Source: Daphnia pulex
Taxonomy: Eukaryota > Arthropoda > Branchiopoda > Diplostraca > Daphniidae
Assembly: GCF_021134715.1 (NCBI RefSeq)
Contig: NC_060027.1
Coordinates: 3,162,001 to 3,226,000 of the forward strand
Length of the DNA stretch: 64,000 nucleotides
Reading direction: 5' to 3'
Translations under genes and position numbers: made by a program
Shown here: positions 9,052-22,977 of the stretch, piece by piece
How positions within the stretch are numbered: position 1 is the first letter of the stretch
How the letters are laid out: the number at the start of each line of letters is the position of its first letter
The notes under the pieces: generated by a model
What the model was told of the DNA's origin: nothing
What the model saw: the letters and a program-made list of their open reading frames with translations, nothing else
The model's database searches: none

Positions 9052-12000
9052 TTAAACATCCCGGCCATCACGGGGCAAGGAAATTTCACTTCCAATCGCT
9101 GCCATTTCTTCATTGCTACTAGAGTCTCCACCTCCAACTGTGTTCATTTGCATCGCTGCCCAGTCAGGACGGACTTCTTCCATGGAAACAGATTCGTTTG
9201 ACGAAACTGGTTCACCTTCTGTCATATTGCCCATTCCACTACCGGTACACGCGTTTAACACGGCATCCTCCATTTCTTCGTCATCGCTCGAGTCTGTTTT
9301 GTGAACTTCCAACGAACTAGTCGTGCTGATGCTGTTAAAAAAAAATGAATACGACGACCAATTATGAATAAATCCAGTCTGAAGCAATCAATTATTCTCC
9401 AAAGTACCTATCGAGCGGTCGATGACTGTGATTACTGATGCTGTGGCTACTATTGTGTCCGTGACTGGTGATTTCTGCTGATCGGAACAAAGATCCAGAT
9501 TGTTCAACCCAATGCAGCCAATGATGGGGGACCGCCGACAGCGATGTGGACGGCCCGGGACCCAAATACGGTTGCCAAGTCAGTGGTAGGGATCCTATAA
9601 AACAACGAACAGTTTAGATAAAATAATTGTTGTCTTCAAAGTCATTAAACTGACCATCTACGGGCATCTCTGCGAGCGAGCTGGGAATGGGTAACTCGAC
9701 TTTGCTGACGAGTGACAAATCGAAATCGACTTTCTGCTGATCGATGGGGCCAAAGGAGAGAGCAACGCTGAATATAGTATCAGTCGACCATTCCGGGGGG
9801 ATACGAGGATACAGTCCGGCATGAGGGACGGGCGGAAGAAGGCCCAAGCGATGAAGCAGGAAGAGGAAGAGATCCGAGCGCAGGGCAGATGCTTCGACTT
9901 CCGTCCATGGAATGATCGGACACGACACCTTCATTTTGCGACTGAGACTGGCGATCGGATTACGGAATTCTTGGCCATTGTAGGTGCCCAAACGAGCAGA
10001 GCAGGAAACCAACAAGGAAGACTGAATCCAGTCGAGCTGTTTTTGGAATCCTAAACGTTAGACGAGAGAAACGTAAAAAAGATGGTTTCAGTATTCAAAT
10101 TAATTGGCAAAACAAACCAGAATCCATAAGCTGACCCCTGAGTGATTCAATATCGGTGCGAGGAGTATCGAAAAATGGATCATCGTCTCCTGCTGGTGAT
10201 GCCTGAGCGTCAAACTGTTGTTGGGCTTCAGTATCGGTAGCTGGCGAACCACCCTCTTGATCCGGCGATCCACTCACACTCCTCTGTGGCGACCCAACAT
10301 CGTAACAGCCGCCGGTCTGGAAATTGCGCAAAAATTTCTGCACAACATATTCGATAAGGTCGTCCCAATCGTCACACATCTAAAAGTTAGAAACAAAAAT
10401 GAGGTTAACATCGAACCAAAATAATTGGACAACTGTAAAGGCTTACATTGAATTCTTCCTCCCAGATTTTGCTGAAGGAACGCAAAATAACCGGTTCGCA
10501 CAAGAGATCAGCTCGTCCAAGATCAGCTCCGATATGATGCAATACAGTCAGAATGCAGTCGTTGACAAAAGGGCCGTTGGTTTTGAAATCCTCGAGAGCG
10601 GTTCCGTATCGAGTGAGTATCGTCTTGGAGCAGAATTGATGCAAATGATCCCGCAAATCAAAGCTCGGCCCGTACGTCGACTGCTGGGCGGCTCGCTCGA
10701 GCGTCAGCAAAAGGACGTGATTGGCTGTGATGACGTCACGGAGATAACGACGACTCTGAATAATTGGATTGAAATGACGAAGTTGGAGCAGGAAAAGTTG
10801 ACGGAGATCACGTATCGCCGGCAGGTAACCACGTAGCTGACAAATTCGTTCTTCGTAGCCTTGGGACGATCCATTCCCAGCGGCATTCTGTGAACTGCCA
10901 AGACGCGAATACGTTTCCAACGCTTGAAGATATTCGCGAATAGCGGTGACGCCCAGATGTAGGCGCCTCAGACAAGGTTTCAGGTCGATTGAAGGCCGCA
11001 ATGAGTTCATTTCGAATTCCTCCGTCTCCCGGACAGCCTCCCAAGTCAGGTAGCATAAAAGATCAATAGTGAAGACATCTTTAAAGTGTTCCATATCCAA
11101 CTCCAGCTGGGACGCGAAGCGTAAGAAGTAGGTTATGAGCCAGAGAAAGTGCGATTTGTCCAATGGAAGGTCGTCCTGTTGCAGCAGTTGCTGGTGCAGT
11201 TCGCCCACCAATGCGTTGTAACCTGTCGAAATAATAGCAGACGATGAGGATATTGCTTGACATATAATTAACAAAATGTCTCTCTCACCGTTGAGGAGAA
11301 AGTCGACGGTGAATTCTTTCAAAAGTTGTGAAATGTCTTCCTCGGTCGGAGTGTACTGAACGGCCTTCATCTTGATGTGACCCATCGTTCGACTGCGTTT
11401 ACTCAATTTCTTTCTACGCTGTTCCTTCTCTGGAGGCTGAACTTTTCCCGTTTTGTGAGTAACTTTATTACTTCTAGGAAAAGAAGAAAAATGTTAGATT
11501 CTTCAAATATTTTATCTTCATTTCATGTTTTAACTACCTTTTATTGTTTGTATCCTCCGTTTGTTGGAGAGTTACAGTCGGCGTTCCACTAAAACTAGTT
11601 GAAAGAATTTCTTCCTTAATTATGACGGGAGTTTGAATTGTAGTCGGAATAACGGTTTCATTTCTTCGTTCCGAATTCTGAGAGTTGCCGTGACAACGTC
11701 GCTTGGAAGATTTTTCTTTGTGATCATCAGAATCCTTGGCGTGATGACTGGGATGTTGATTTCCAGAATTCTCCGAGTGGAAGCCACTGGATACGCTGTG
11801 CTGACTGGACCGTCGAGATTTGTCTATAGGTCACCACTCAAGTTAATAATCATCCCAATAAGAATTCAATATCTAGTGATGATCCTTACCCGACTGGCTG
11901 CTGTATTGAGAAGGAGCAGTGCTGGATGTGCTAGCAGTATCTCCTCCAGGTGCTCCAGAAACGGTCGAAAATTTGTGACCTTTACCACGACTTGATTTTC

Positions 12001-15000
12001 CAGTAGCCACTTGAGTCGTTGCTCCTGGCGACGTAGTGGACGCCGTATTTGTTACAACCGCCTTCTTTTCAATTGTCGTCATAGTTTCTGTTTGTGATTC
12101 GTTTTGATTTGCCTCGGAGTTTTCATCTGTCGGCACGAGGTTCAACGTTACGAAAAGCTGCTCAAAAAACAAGTTAAGATGCAATTCAATCATCTACCTT
12201 GAGGAGCTAGAGCGGAAGCTTTCCTCTGCGCCGAGTCGGACGAATCGGATGTCGGATCGGAGGACGAAGTCAGGATCTGGGGACTGTTGCACGGGCCGAT
12301 CTGTAACGAGATCAATATACATCGGATGTAAATCAAGGCTTCTAATTAACTCGGCAACCGGATTTCGTTTCTTTTTTTGCTGCAATCACTTACGGGAGGC
12401 GATGTGTTGCTTTCGTCATCGTCTTCAGATGATTCGGACGTGGTAGGATTGATCCACGTGCCCAGCAATTTCTGCATGTTCTCCACGTGCTGATCTTTGT
12501 AGAAGAGAGCGATAAGCTGCACGATCGTCACCACCCACTCGTTCTAAAGCGTTTAAAAATAGTCCAATTTAAGCAAGAGACGTTTTAATGTCATCCAGAA
12601 ATAACCCCAAGTCCTCAAAAATAGTCAAATGACGGACGTCACTAGTTCTTTTTATACAAACAACGGCCAGCGAGTTCGAAACTAGAGCCCCTTTTTGGCA
12701 ACAAACTAAGGAAAATCGAGGAAAACCAGGTAGCCTTGACAACGACGCTCATTCATCTGTGAGCATCGCTCTAATATGTTGCTCTTTTGATAAATGCCGT
12801 TTTGTTACCGTCTCATTGCATATAAAGACCAGGATAGAAAAAAGGTGTAATTCTAGAAGAAGTTGGACGTCATCTGGCTCTCTTGGCAACGGTTCAGAGA
12901 GTCTGAGAACCTTACAAAGTTACAAGTCATAGCATATCGACGGATGTATATGTTTTTCGCCCACGGGATATCAAAAGTATGGCTCAGCTTACCGAGCATC
13001 AACAGCACATCAGTCAACGTCAAAGGACGGAAATACTAAACCTTTTTCTAATGACAAGACACGAGCGAGTTGAAGTGAGGTTGTTTATAAGCTCTCGTTT
13101 GCAACGTATTGATCCATCTTGTTGTTGGTGAACCAAAACGGTGGGAAACTTCCAGAAGGCTCTGATTTTCACAATCTCCATACATCTTTTATTCATCTTT
13201 ACTGCTGAGCGTGAATATTATAAGCTGTTTGCTTGCCCAGTTCACAGAATCCATGTCTAGATTTAGACATCGTTTGGGCGTGATTGTCGTACGTGGGAAA
13301 TAAACTTGGTCTCTACCATTTCTACTGGAGTTTTAGTCCCTTCGTTGCGTAACTCCAAGTACACAAAGCGAAGACTTATTTCTGGCACTCTATCTCGCTA
13401 GCTTGGAAATATATATCAATCCACCCCTGTGTATTTGAGCTAGAGAGCTCAGAAAATAGTAACACGTTGACAAAAAATATAAAGCAATATCAAAGAGTGG
13501 GGTTCGGCCGTTCGGGGGTGGAAGAACGTCATTTCTCCAAGTCCGAATATAGAATTCAATCAGACGTGCACTCGTGACTTGTGGAACCCATTGAAAACCT
13601 GTTCAATCACGACCGAGCGGTAACCAAGGATCAATAAGAAGAATTTATAGCCTTAGAAATGAGCGATCGACGTCATCAGTTGGTATTATTCCAGATTTAA
13701 AAGAAGAAGAAAGAAAAACATTCGCTGGATGATTTCTATTTCTCGCGAGCTGACGGGATGGAAGAGAGAGAACTGGCAAACAACATTAACAACAACATCT
13801 CTTTCGGCACGCGGCGACTGGCTCTCATCCGCCGCGTGCCCAAAGCTCCCAGACATCAGCCATTTCTCCCTGGTAAGGTAAGGGGGGAAAAAATCGATCG
13901 GTTTCCTAGAAAAGAGATCGTTCGCCGTTGGCAAACAACGCATTTGCTCTCCTAGGTGTACTCACCATCAGGGAGTGATCACGTGGTGCATCCCATCGCA
14001 CACCCAAGGCAATCTCAATACCGGTAAAAAATAAAAAAAAAAAAACCTCTGGAACTGGAAACTTGTTCGCAGAATATCTGTAACTTTCGTGAACTTTCCT
14101 TTCATCATTAGTAATAAATCAATAACGGTATGAACAAAAGAAGGTAAGGTTAAACACTGCAAGCGGTATAATTAACCCAATATGAAACTCGATTCTAAAA
14201 GGAATTCGGGAACTGTAAACAATTGACTTTGACTACCTGGGAAATTTCGTTTCGGAAAATCGTGATTGAATTATTGCTACTATTGTTTAAAGAGGTTAAA
14301 AGCTTCCCAATTTCACTTTCTTGACTCGATAAATTGTGTTTGTTATGTCTGTTATGTAAACGTTCAACAAATCCTTCGTTATCAAATTCCAAAATAGTTT
14401 CCGGCGGTCAATATAATCTCCTACAGTGAACTTTAGAGGCTAAACGAGCTAAGCGAGTGTTTACAATCTACGAGAGCTATGACGTACACACACAAAATTA
14501 GATAAATATAACAGAAAAAAAAATTTCGATGGCCAAAAGGAAACATAAACAATAACAACGTAAACGAATTTCTTTTACGGAACGCGCTGTCGTAGCGCTC
14601 ACGCTACTACTGGGCGGCCAAATTTTTTTAAGGTCAAGAGAAGGACATGATAAATAAATAGATTAAGGATAGCGCTGCCGACGACGACGACATCAACAAG
14701 ACGAGATGGAAAATTGATCGCTCGACGGCCCAGTGATCGCATTAATGCGCAGAAGAAATCAAATCTTTTGCTCCCATTCGAAAAACGTACTGAAACCGAT
14801 TCGATTGCTTGAAAATCGGTTCTCTGTTCTCAATCGTAAAATTTGGGGTAATGTTTTATAAGGGACACAAGAACGCCATCAGTTCATAAGAGACTTTAGG
14901 GATTCTGGACAGCTATGTGCTGGCTATCAATCAATAATAACTAACATCTTCATGAGACCATGAATCACAATTTCGAATTTCATGAAGATGGATAGTAGCG

Positions 15001-18000
15001 GAAAGGGAAAAACCATGTGGGTCGATAGATAGCGTCCTCGTGACTATCCAAAACGAAGGATCAATAGACAATTCGATAAATCAAGAGAAAATGGAATCTG
15101 TTTCCTGGTCTGCTTGGTGGAATATGGAATATGGATCATGCATTATGAAGAAAAAGTTTTCGTGTTGCAACCATTGTATGATCCAAAATTCAGAAGTCAT
15201 CACAGTAATAATTGATCTTAAAAAAAAATAAGCCCCTCACTAACGAGAAAAGACATCATTAATTCCGACTGTTGCATTCGAGACAGCCATAAATTCATTA
15301 AAACTTTAGTTTTTCTCCCTGACAGCTATAGAAAAAGTTTCGGCATAAATAACGAAGGCTCAGTCAACATCAAGGAGCTTGCAGTAAGTTTATCCAGTGC
15401 CGAATCGACCTGTAGAGCTCTCCTCCTTTTCGCCGTGAGCTGTCCTCTTTTTTCTTTTCTATCTTACGCTCAATATTTAAAGAAGCTCTGAGTCCCCGTC
15501 TGTTGTCAAGCAGGCTACTGCGTCGCGCTGTCTACCAACTTCCCCACTTCGCCAGGGCCCCTTCACGCATGAGTGCATTATACACTCACACGATAATGGA
15601 CTAACGTTTCCAGGGGGTTCTGGCAAATCAAACCATTTTTTTCGCTTCAAATTTTCCAGTAAAGAACCGTAAAAAGATATAAAAGTGTGCCATCTCGTTT
15701 TGCCTTAAAGTTGATGCGAAAGACGCATCGGTCCGTGTTATGAACAATTCCTGACAACCAGCCCTATAGCTTGCTGACGTATATGATCGATGCTTACCTT
15801 CTGAGAAGAGGCCAACAAGTTGATGAGAAGTCGATCGAGTCCTTGCGAAAAAAGGTTCCACAATAGGCGATTCTGCTGTGAACAGTCGGCTGTAAAACCG
15901 TGGCTGTGAGAGTGCGGGCCGAGATACGGCGTCTGCGAATTGTTGGAGCCCGGTTGAGCCGAAGCTGTTGCAGCTTCATTATCGCCGACCTCAGTCATGT
16001 TTGGGGGTCGTTCGGGAGCGTGAAGGATGTTCCGAATGAGAAGCAGCGAGTGATTTACCGACTCGCTGTCGTCACTCGACAACGGTTGCTAAGAGAAAGA
16101 AAACTTCGTCAGTTACAGGTGTCGGAGTTCTAGAAAAGAAATTTACCTTCTCTAAAAGACGATGAAGATGATCGATAACGGCTCGAGTGGCCCTGGGGTC
16201 AAGGAAAGCTTCTTTGGCATTGTAAAGAAGTTGGGTTAGCTCGTGAACGATGTGCTGCGAAGTCGGGCTCTGGTTGGAAGTATCCACGCAGACGAGACAT
16301 TCGACGGGGACCGTTAGACCAACCAACAACCTAAGAAAACGTGAGTAAAACCAAGAAAATCAATTACAAGTTCATGTTACCTGCTGCCTGGTAAGTAACA
16401 ACAACATGGTGATAGAGCAGCCACTCCTTTCTATAGAGAGTGCTGCTGTTCGCTACCATCCGTCTTGGCGAAAGCAGAAAGGAGAGACATGAAAGGCTGA
16501 AAGCCAGCCAAAACATCGTTCTAGACTTTTAGTAGAAAGACCAGTTGATTGAAAAGGAGCTACTACCACGGGTGACTGTCAATGTCTTTGGCAACTATAA
16601 AACATTGTGTACTTGGGAAACCAGCTCATTCTCTTTTAAAGCAGAATCTTTTGAACCGACAAACGATTCATCACCAACGAGGAAATTGGCAAATTGCAAG
16701 GAAAATTCAATTTCAAAGTCTCCCGTTGTCAGCCAGTTTTAATTACTTTTGTTCGGTCTCTTATTTCGCATGCTTTCGAGCTCTTTGTTTAATCATCGCG
16801 AAACATCGTCTATATAGTTCATTTCCTTACTTGATTGTAGAACAAAAGACGCTGGGTTGATCCTTACTGTTGATCAGGATAGGGATCAGATCCTGGTGGA
16901 AATCAAAATTATTCATTAAAATGGGTCATTTCGTTATCGATAGTGCTAATCTTCATTTACCTTATTTAGAATGTCCATGAAGCCGAGGGCACACCGAAGT
17001 GGACGAGTAGTTTGGTCTTCGCAGTTGAGTTTTTCAACGATTTCCTCAAGGTGAACTGGTGGCACGTGAAGTAGAAACAAGTGTTAGGTATAATAAAGTC
17101 TCATCCGCACAAAACCGGAGTTCTTATATTGTGAGGCGACGATCACTTGGTATCGATAAAAAGGGAGAAGAACTTAAAATCGAGAAGGATGTTTCGAACT
17201 AAAAAGAGTTTCTTCAACGATTTCAATGTTTGATCAGCCGAGGGAAACTGGCTAATCGCCGATAATTAATCAAAGATCTTCCTTTAACAAGGACAGCAGC
17301 ACCAGTAAAATCGAAAAAAATTGCACGCATCTTTTTGAGCTATTTGGGGAGATATCTTGGAAGATTTACTGAAAAAACTGCGAGTGAGATTGTGTAGCAA
17401 AGATTTGGTATATCCGAAAGCGTAACCACTGGTCTGGAGGTAGATCACGGATCGACTGACGGCCAGAGAGGCGGTGGTCCTGGGTAGCTATGGTAGCAAT
17501 CACACCCTTGACGCAGTCGTACCGAATCGGGGATACAGAATCCAAGGAAAAGTAATAAATTGGTCCTTCTACTTTCTTTAAAGCCCTGCCCCATTCTTTT
17601 AGAATGTTTTTAGGAGTTAAAGAAAAACACCACCACGTGGTGACAGGAAAATTGCGCAACAAAATTAGTCAAAGACGAAACACGATTATCTTTTTAAAAC
17701 AACAAGAGAGTCCAGTCTTCCCTACGAGGCAAAGAGTCGATAAACATCTACAAGGGTCATTGAATTGGAAAGAACGAATCTGGAATCCAGTTTTTTTTCT
17801 CGAAAATGCGTAATGGTCTAGCTTGACTGCTGTTCTGAATGTCCTTATACGAGTAATGGGAGTGGACAATCATAACGCTGCGGACGTGACAGGAAGCATC
17901 TAACCAAGCCGTATTCTCATGTAATCGTTTAAGTTGGACAAATATTATTTATTGACATTGAAGAAGGTGGAAGGTCAACCTAACAACGATTGCTGCGTTT

Positions 18001-18330
18001 TACTTATTTAAGAGATGATTTCTTTCAGCTGACATAACCAAAAGATAAAAAGGTCATAAAAGTTTGATTTTGAGCTAAAAATGAAACTTTCTTTGAGACT
18101 AGGACAAGGTAAAAGTAGGGATTAATGCAAACAATGACTCACTGACGATACTGATTTAACAGTGAAAGTAAGTAATCAGAAATAACCTTAATGAGGTAAA
18201 TAATGAAATTGTTAGAAAAGTTGTACTCACGCAAACAATCATCACTGATGTAATATTTGTTATTGTGGAGAATTCCTAATGGAATGAGAGACAAAGATGG
18301 GACACCACCACTCAATGTCAGCCAATCCAT
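9052..18330 (-). CDS. tim: Circadian clock protein TIMELESS
   Basis: Fifteen coding exons keep phase throughout (5' to 3'): 18231-18330, 16961-17055, 16831-16892, 16147-16330, 15798-16088, 12394-12543, 12198-12300, 11890-12126, 11538-11823, 11289-11473, 10447-11222, 10118-10379, 9655-10050, 9408-9594, 9052-9331; 1,197 residues, shorter than fly TIM (about 1,400). Landmarks of insect TIM rather than TIMEOUT: MDWL start, [58 protein letters not shown], a basic NLS-like [10 protein letters not shown] (about 522-532), [51 protein letters not shown], and an acidic Ser-rich tail. TIM partners PER or CRY2 in the nuclear feedback loop and is light-sensitive in flies; its role here is inferred. An acceptor (cttag) directly before the ATG implies a 5' UTR intron. 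Intron 5 is 3.25 kb. Confidence 0.96.
17631..17642. promoter_or_regulatory. Palindromic E-box in timeless intron 1
   Basis: CACCACGTGGTG is a perfect 12-bp palindrome with a canonical CACGTG core, inside the first coding intron of tim. A second CACGTG lies at 17063-17068 in the same intron and a third at 13980-13985 in intron 5. CLOCK/CYCLE binds CACGTG in arthropod clock genes; function here is inferred from position. Confidence 0.4.
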
Positions 18331-18331
18331 G

Positions 18332-21300
18332 CTAAGTTGGGGGTATCAATCGGTCAAGTACTGAAGAGGCTGTTTCAAATAGCAATCAGCTTTATTTAAC
18401 CGCCAGGTATTTGCTTTGAAAGATGAGTAGACTTTTGAGTCCTACCAGAATTTCATCCATAAGTGTGCCAGGAGAAGGTAGCAATGGTGGACAGAGCAAA
18501 AACCCTGAACAAGGATCGATAACACGAAAATATTTAGTGACCTTACATAATGGAGGTAGTACAGGCGACACTGTTATTGAAAATCCATGTCTTACCTTTC
18601 GATTGGCGTGGCACTAAATAATTAAAGATGTCTGATCAAGAAGATTGAAAGCTGTCCCAAAACGCTCCTGCTGTGTATGGCGAGTCCCAATGGTGCTGTG
18701 TAATCCTATCTATCTTCTGTGACGATTTCAATAGCAAGAGCTGAACTTTTTGGCTTCTTGTTGATTTCCCTACCCTTCGCTTATTTGACTAACTCAACTT
18801 CGACTACTCGCCGTCGTGGCTAAAATGAAGCCCCTTCTTTCACGGAATTTTCTAGGAACTGTAAATAAAAAGAAAAGAATTTTCATTTTTGTTAAAAGTA
18901 TTTTAAAAAATTGGGTTCTACTTCTACTATTACGATTTACAAGGATAGTTTAACATCATTATTTCCTCGTCCACATGTTGTTTTAATATTGACCGATAAA
19001 TTGGCTACATTTACGTTTTACAAAGACTAGAGATGATTCATTTCCTCTTCAATTTTTCATTTCCTTGTTTCAATTACACCTTGTCGCTGCCGAATCTTAA
19101 AGACACATGGGACGGAAGGAAAAGTGCCGTGCGTCATCAATCAAAATCTCATATAAATGTTAATTTGTAAATTATTTTACTATTCCAATACATCCAAGAA
19201 GAGCCAATATATTCATGCGAAATATTGAAAGTAACGGGAAAAAACGGTAGGATAAGATATATCCACACACGCAGCGAGGTTGGCTGGGTGAGAATTGTCG
19301 ATCAATAATGTCATACTAGCAGTAGTAGGGCGAGCTTTCCCCTGGTAAAAGGGAAGCCACGTGAATCGACATCACATGTTGTTCAGAATCTGTCCTTCTC
19401 TAACCAAAACCAGCTAGGCTTTATATTTTCTTTGTTATTTCACAAGGTCCCTTTTCCAAAGGTGGGTCACCATATCTTTTCTAACAACAATCCAACCCAA
19501 TAAACTATACGCAAATGACCACCACTCGGATGTGATTTTTTCTTCAAGACATCTGTGTGCAAAAGGGGTGCGGCATCATCTGCCAATGATTAGAAGGACT
19601 CGCTAAATGGAACATCAGGGCCTATAAGTAGAGACGTCTGGGACCGGGGGTTTTTTCTATTGGTAGAAAGGTCGCTGATAAACAGACAAAGGACGACTTA
19701 AAAATTGAAACCGGGGCAATAATATTTGCCGATTGTAAAAATAAAAAAGAAATATCACCTCCGGTGGAATACGTACTCTTAATGAAGCCTTGCTGATTTC
19801 TTATCTCTTTACCATTTCAAGTGGAATGTATACGACAATGAAAGGTTTAAAAAACCGCGTTCTCTAACTAACTTTCTCTACTGCTCTATCTCCAAAATCC
19901 AAAACTGTGCACATGGGCGATTTTTAATTACTGAATATTAGTCTGGAAAATTGGATGAAACGGGCCGGCCGCCCGTCTATTTTAGTGCGCAATAATACCC
20001 GTGGATAAGTATCCTTTGGCACTGTGCAGTAAAGAGCGTCACGTGTCACCGCCGCATGTTAGCCTCTCTCTCTCTCTCTCCAATGTAACGTTAATTATTT
20101 CACGAATCTATACTCTATGCACTTATTCAGCAGAAACCACCAACCAGCAGATGACATTATGATTAGCAAAAGTTTAACTTTGAGTGCCATATACTCACTT
20201 GACATTCACGAAGCGACTGCAATTTGATCAATCTCCACTTAGGCTTGATTGGCGAAAGAAGTAGACACTTGTAAGTTTCGTCTAGAAGTTTCATCGAACA
20301 TTGTCCCGCAAGGTGACAGTTATGTATCAAGCTCAACGTCTGAATTTGGCTATCGATGCCGGGAGCGCAATATACTCGACAACTCTTTTTTGGGGTTAAC
20401 CGAATTATACCAAAAACTTTCGTCTGTTACAGAAATGCTCGGGATTGTAGAAAAAAAAAAAAACAATTCCACGAAATACGAACGAATTTAAAAGCGGCAA
20501 ATTTATCCGAAAAATGGCGACGCCTTCACTTGTTCCTACGCTCGACTGAAACTGTACTCGCGCGTCACTCCAAATTAGTCGTGATCGAAAGGACCTCCAA
20601 ATAAAACGAATAATCGATACATCCATCATCACGATTTTATTTTGTTTCGGAGAAAAGAAAAAGATCACCTAGAGCTATCTTTAATGTCGGCCTCTTTGAT
20701 ACGCTCCCGTTCCCTACTATTCCAGTTGTTATATAATAAAACGAACCGACGCCTATTATTTCCATGTCACGCTCTCGCGGGTCATTCCGAATAATTGAAA
20801 AGAAATCTGAATCACAAAAACACAAGGTTTAGAATATATACAAGGAAAAATACTCGATAGTGTATTTGCGAATGGATATGAAAAATTACCAACTCTGACA
20901 AGAGTATTGTAAATTATTATTATTTGTTTGCTGTCTATTTCACTCGTTTCATATATTTAAAAAAATCAGATGGGAAACTGATTGAAGGAGGAGAACTACA
21001 GTAGTACACAGGAGAAAAAGGGCATAAGTTTGGTATTTTTTTTTTCAAGGGTGTTATATAAATGAAGGCATCTGTTTTTTTCCGACCGAAATATGAAAAT
21101 TCTTAATTTTTTTTTTCCTTTTTTGCTCTGTCTTTTGCTATGCTATGCGTTTTTAATCGTATTTTTTTGTTGTGTTTTTTTTTAATTATTATTATTCTTA
21201 TTTTTTTTTTTCTTTCCATCAATCTGCCAGAATTTCGCCCGGGAGTTTGTTTTTTTCCGATAGAAAGTCTTTGCCAACACACACACACACGCAATCGCAA

Positions 21301-22977
21301 TCACGAGAAACCAGAAAAAATTTATAATAATAATAATAATAATAAAGAAATTGGTATAAGAGAGAAAAGAAAAGTGAGAGAAAAGATATTTTGATGCTCT
21401 CTCTCTCTTTTCCATCTCTCTCTCTAACCAATCATGAAACAATTTTTCGTCGTGGTCTCTTGCAATGATAAGAAAAATCTTCAATTTTGTTTTAAATGGG
21501 GGGAAGAGGACAGCAGGTCGTACATGATGACGAAACGAGTTGGAAAAAATACGTTCACACATACACCAAAAAGGGGTTATCACATGATCATATAAGACCT
21601 GGCATTGCGAACAGGAGGAGGAAAAAAAAAAGGACAGCACGTCATCGGCTCTAAGACATTTCGAAGATGTGTGTAAACAAATTTGCTGATAATGAGTGGG
21701 GGAGGAGAGAAGAATGAAAAGAAGGAAAATAGATGAGCGTGACAGGGCAAGACTTGGGGGGTGTTTCTTTTTGCTTTCCCTTGAATCGGATTGCATCCAA
21801 ATAAAAAATGACTTATATAATATGAATTCACGCAATCCGGGGGTCTTGATGAAATGTAAACTGCAAATTGGAAACGGACAATAAAAGGGAGATTTTAAAA
21901 AAGAACAAAGAATCCATTTTGTTGTTGTTTGTTTTTTTTTCCAAGGAAAAGTCTGGGAGAGGAGGAAGTTTCTGGTCCACTAGCATACACATCGTTGGCA
22001 CTTGAGTCTCGACTGTTTGAAGAGTAGGACGAAAAAGAAAAAAAGGTTCGCATGCCGGACCGCGCGCAAAAATCTGAAAATCATCAAAAAATGAGAATAA
22101 ACATTAATTAAAAGTGACAAGTAAAAGAGAGATGTTGGCAGCCTTTCAAGACGCATTTTCTTAACCAAGACACTATGGGGGGAAAACACCAAATGGGAAT
22201 CATTCCAATTTAGCTTCATTCCTAGCCGGATTGTACCAGGCAGAAAGGAAAGGAGGGGGAGTTCAGACTTTGGAATGAGAACAATAGGTGTCGATTTATC
22301 TCTCGATCACCAGAAAGGACGATAAAACGAAAAAGGGCTGAAAGACTGTAAAACTCAGGCGCGGTTTGCTTTTTCACTGTTGCCTATCAGATGTTTGAAA
22401 GGCTACCTTATCGCTTCCTGTGTTAAAAAACACAAAAATTGGGAAAGAACTAACAAAAAAAAAAGAGAAAAACTCACCAGCCGATATATCGGAAACCAAC
22501 AGATCCAGACATGAAGCCCCTCCACGTTCGAGGAAGTGACGAATAATATTTAAAAAAGGAAACAAATAAACAAAAAGAAGAAGAAGGAAAAAACTGAATG
22601 TACACAGCAAAACGGACAGCCCGGTCACGGATGAATATTTTTCTACTAGACTCTTTTTTTGATATGAAATGCCATTTCTTCAACGTGACACACACACGGG
22701 GGCCCCCGTGATGATGATGATAAGTTCTAACTCGTCGGTTTTTCTCTCTGGCCGAGCACACACATTTTTTTTTTTCTTCTTCTTCTTTCCCCCAATTTTT
22801 GTTCGTTGAAGGGGCCGCGCCCCCCGTCACATAGTTCCAACAGGCATTCACGCACACACACACACACACACGCCACAAATGATGAAACGCAGCTAAGATG
22901 AAGGGAGCACACGATGATGGAAGAATATATGAAGTTGTTTCGCCGGGGACGTATCAGACTCTTCTCTAAGATGTTTC
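18332..22977. other. Region between timeless 5' end and Rap2-like 3' end
   Basis: It should contain the tim 5' UTR exon and promoter (nearer 18332) and the Rap2-like 3' UTR (nearer 22977). From about 20900 to 22900 it is rich in A/T runs and simple repeats: a TC run at 20065-20083, ATA/TAA triplets near 21325, GAGAGA at 21395-21424 and a CA run at 22849-22872. No further conserved gene was recognised; the longer open frames here translate low-complexity sequence. Confidence 0.5.
19358..20045. promoter_or_regulatory. Upstream E-boxes of timeless
   Basis: Canonical CACGTG hexamers at 19358-19363 and 20040-20045 lie about 1.0 and 1.7 kb upstream of the tim ATG. They are the expected class of site for CLOCK/CYCLE control of tim. 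The transcription start is not located, so whether they are promoter-proximal is unknown. Confidence 0.4.

Noticed and set aside
10405-11406. TIMEOUT/Timeless (replication-type) as identity of the clock gene
   Set aside because: The ESNTSPP and DPTSDSSD blocks, NLS position and C-terminal layout match insect TIM rather than TIMEOUT.
16381-16432. Extra exon in timeless ([16 protein letters not shown])
   Set aside because: An acceptor and donor flank it, but including it breaks the phase between exons 3 and 4, while skipping it gives a continuous [13 protein letters not shown].
21182-21835. 217-codon minus-strand open frame
   Set aside because: It translates simple repeats (poly-Y, poly-I, poly-N, CVCVCV) with no domain; low-complexity non-coding sequence.
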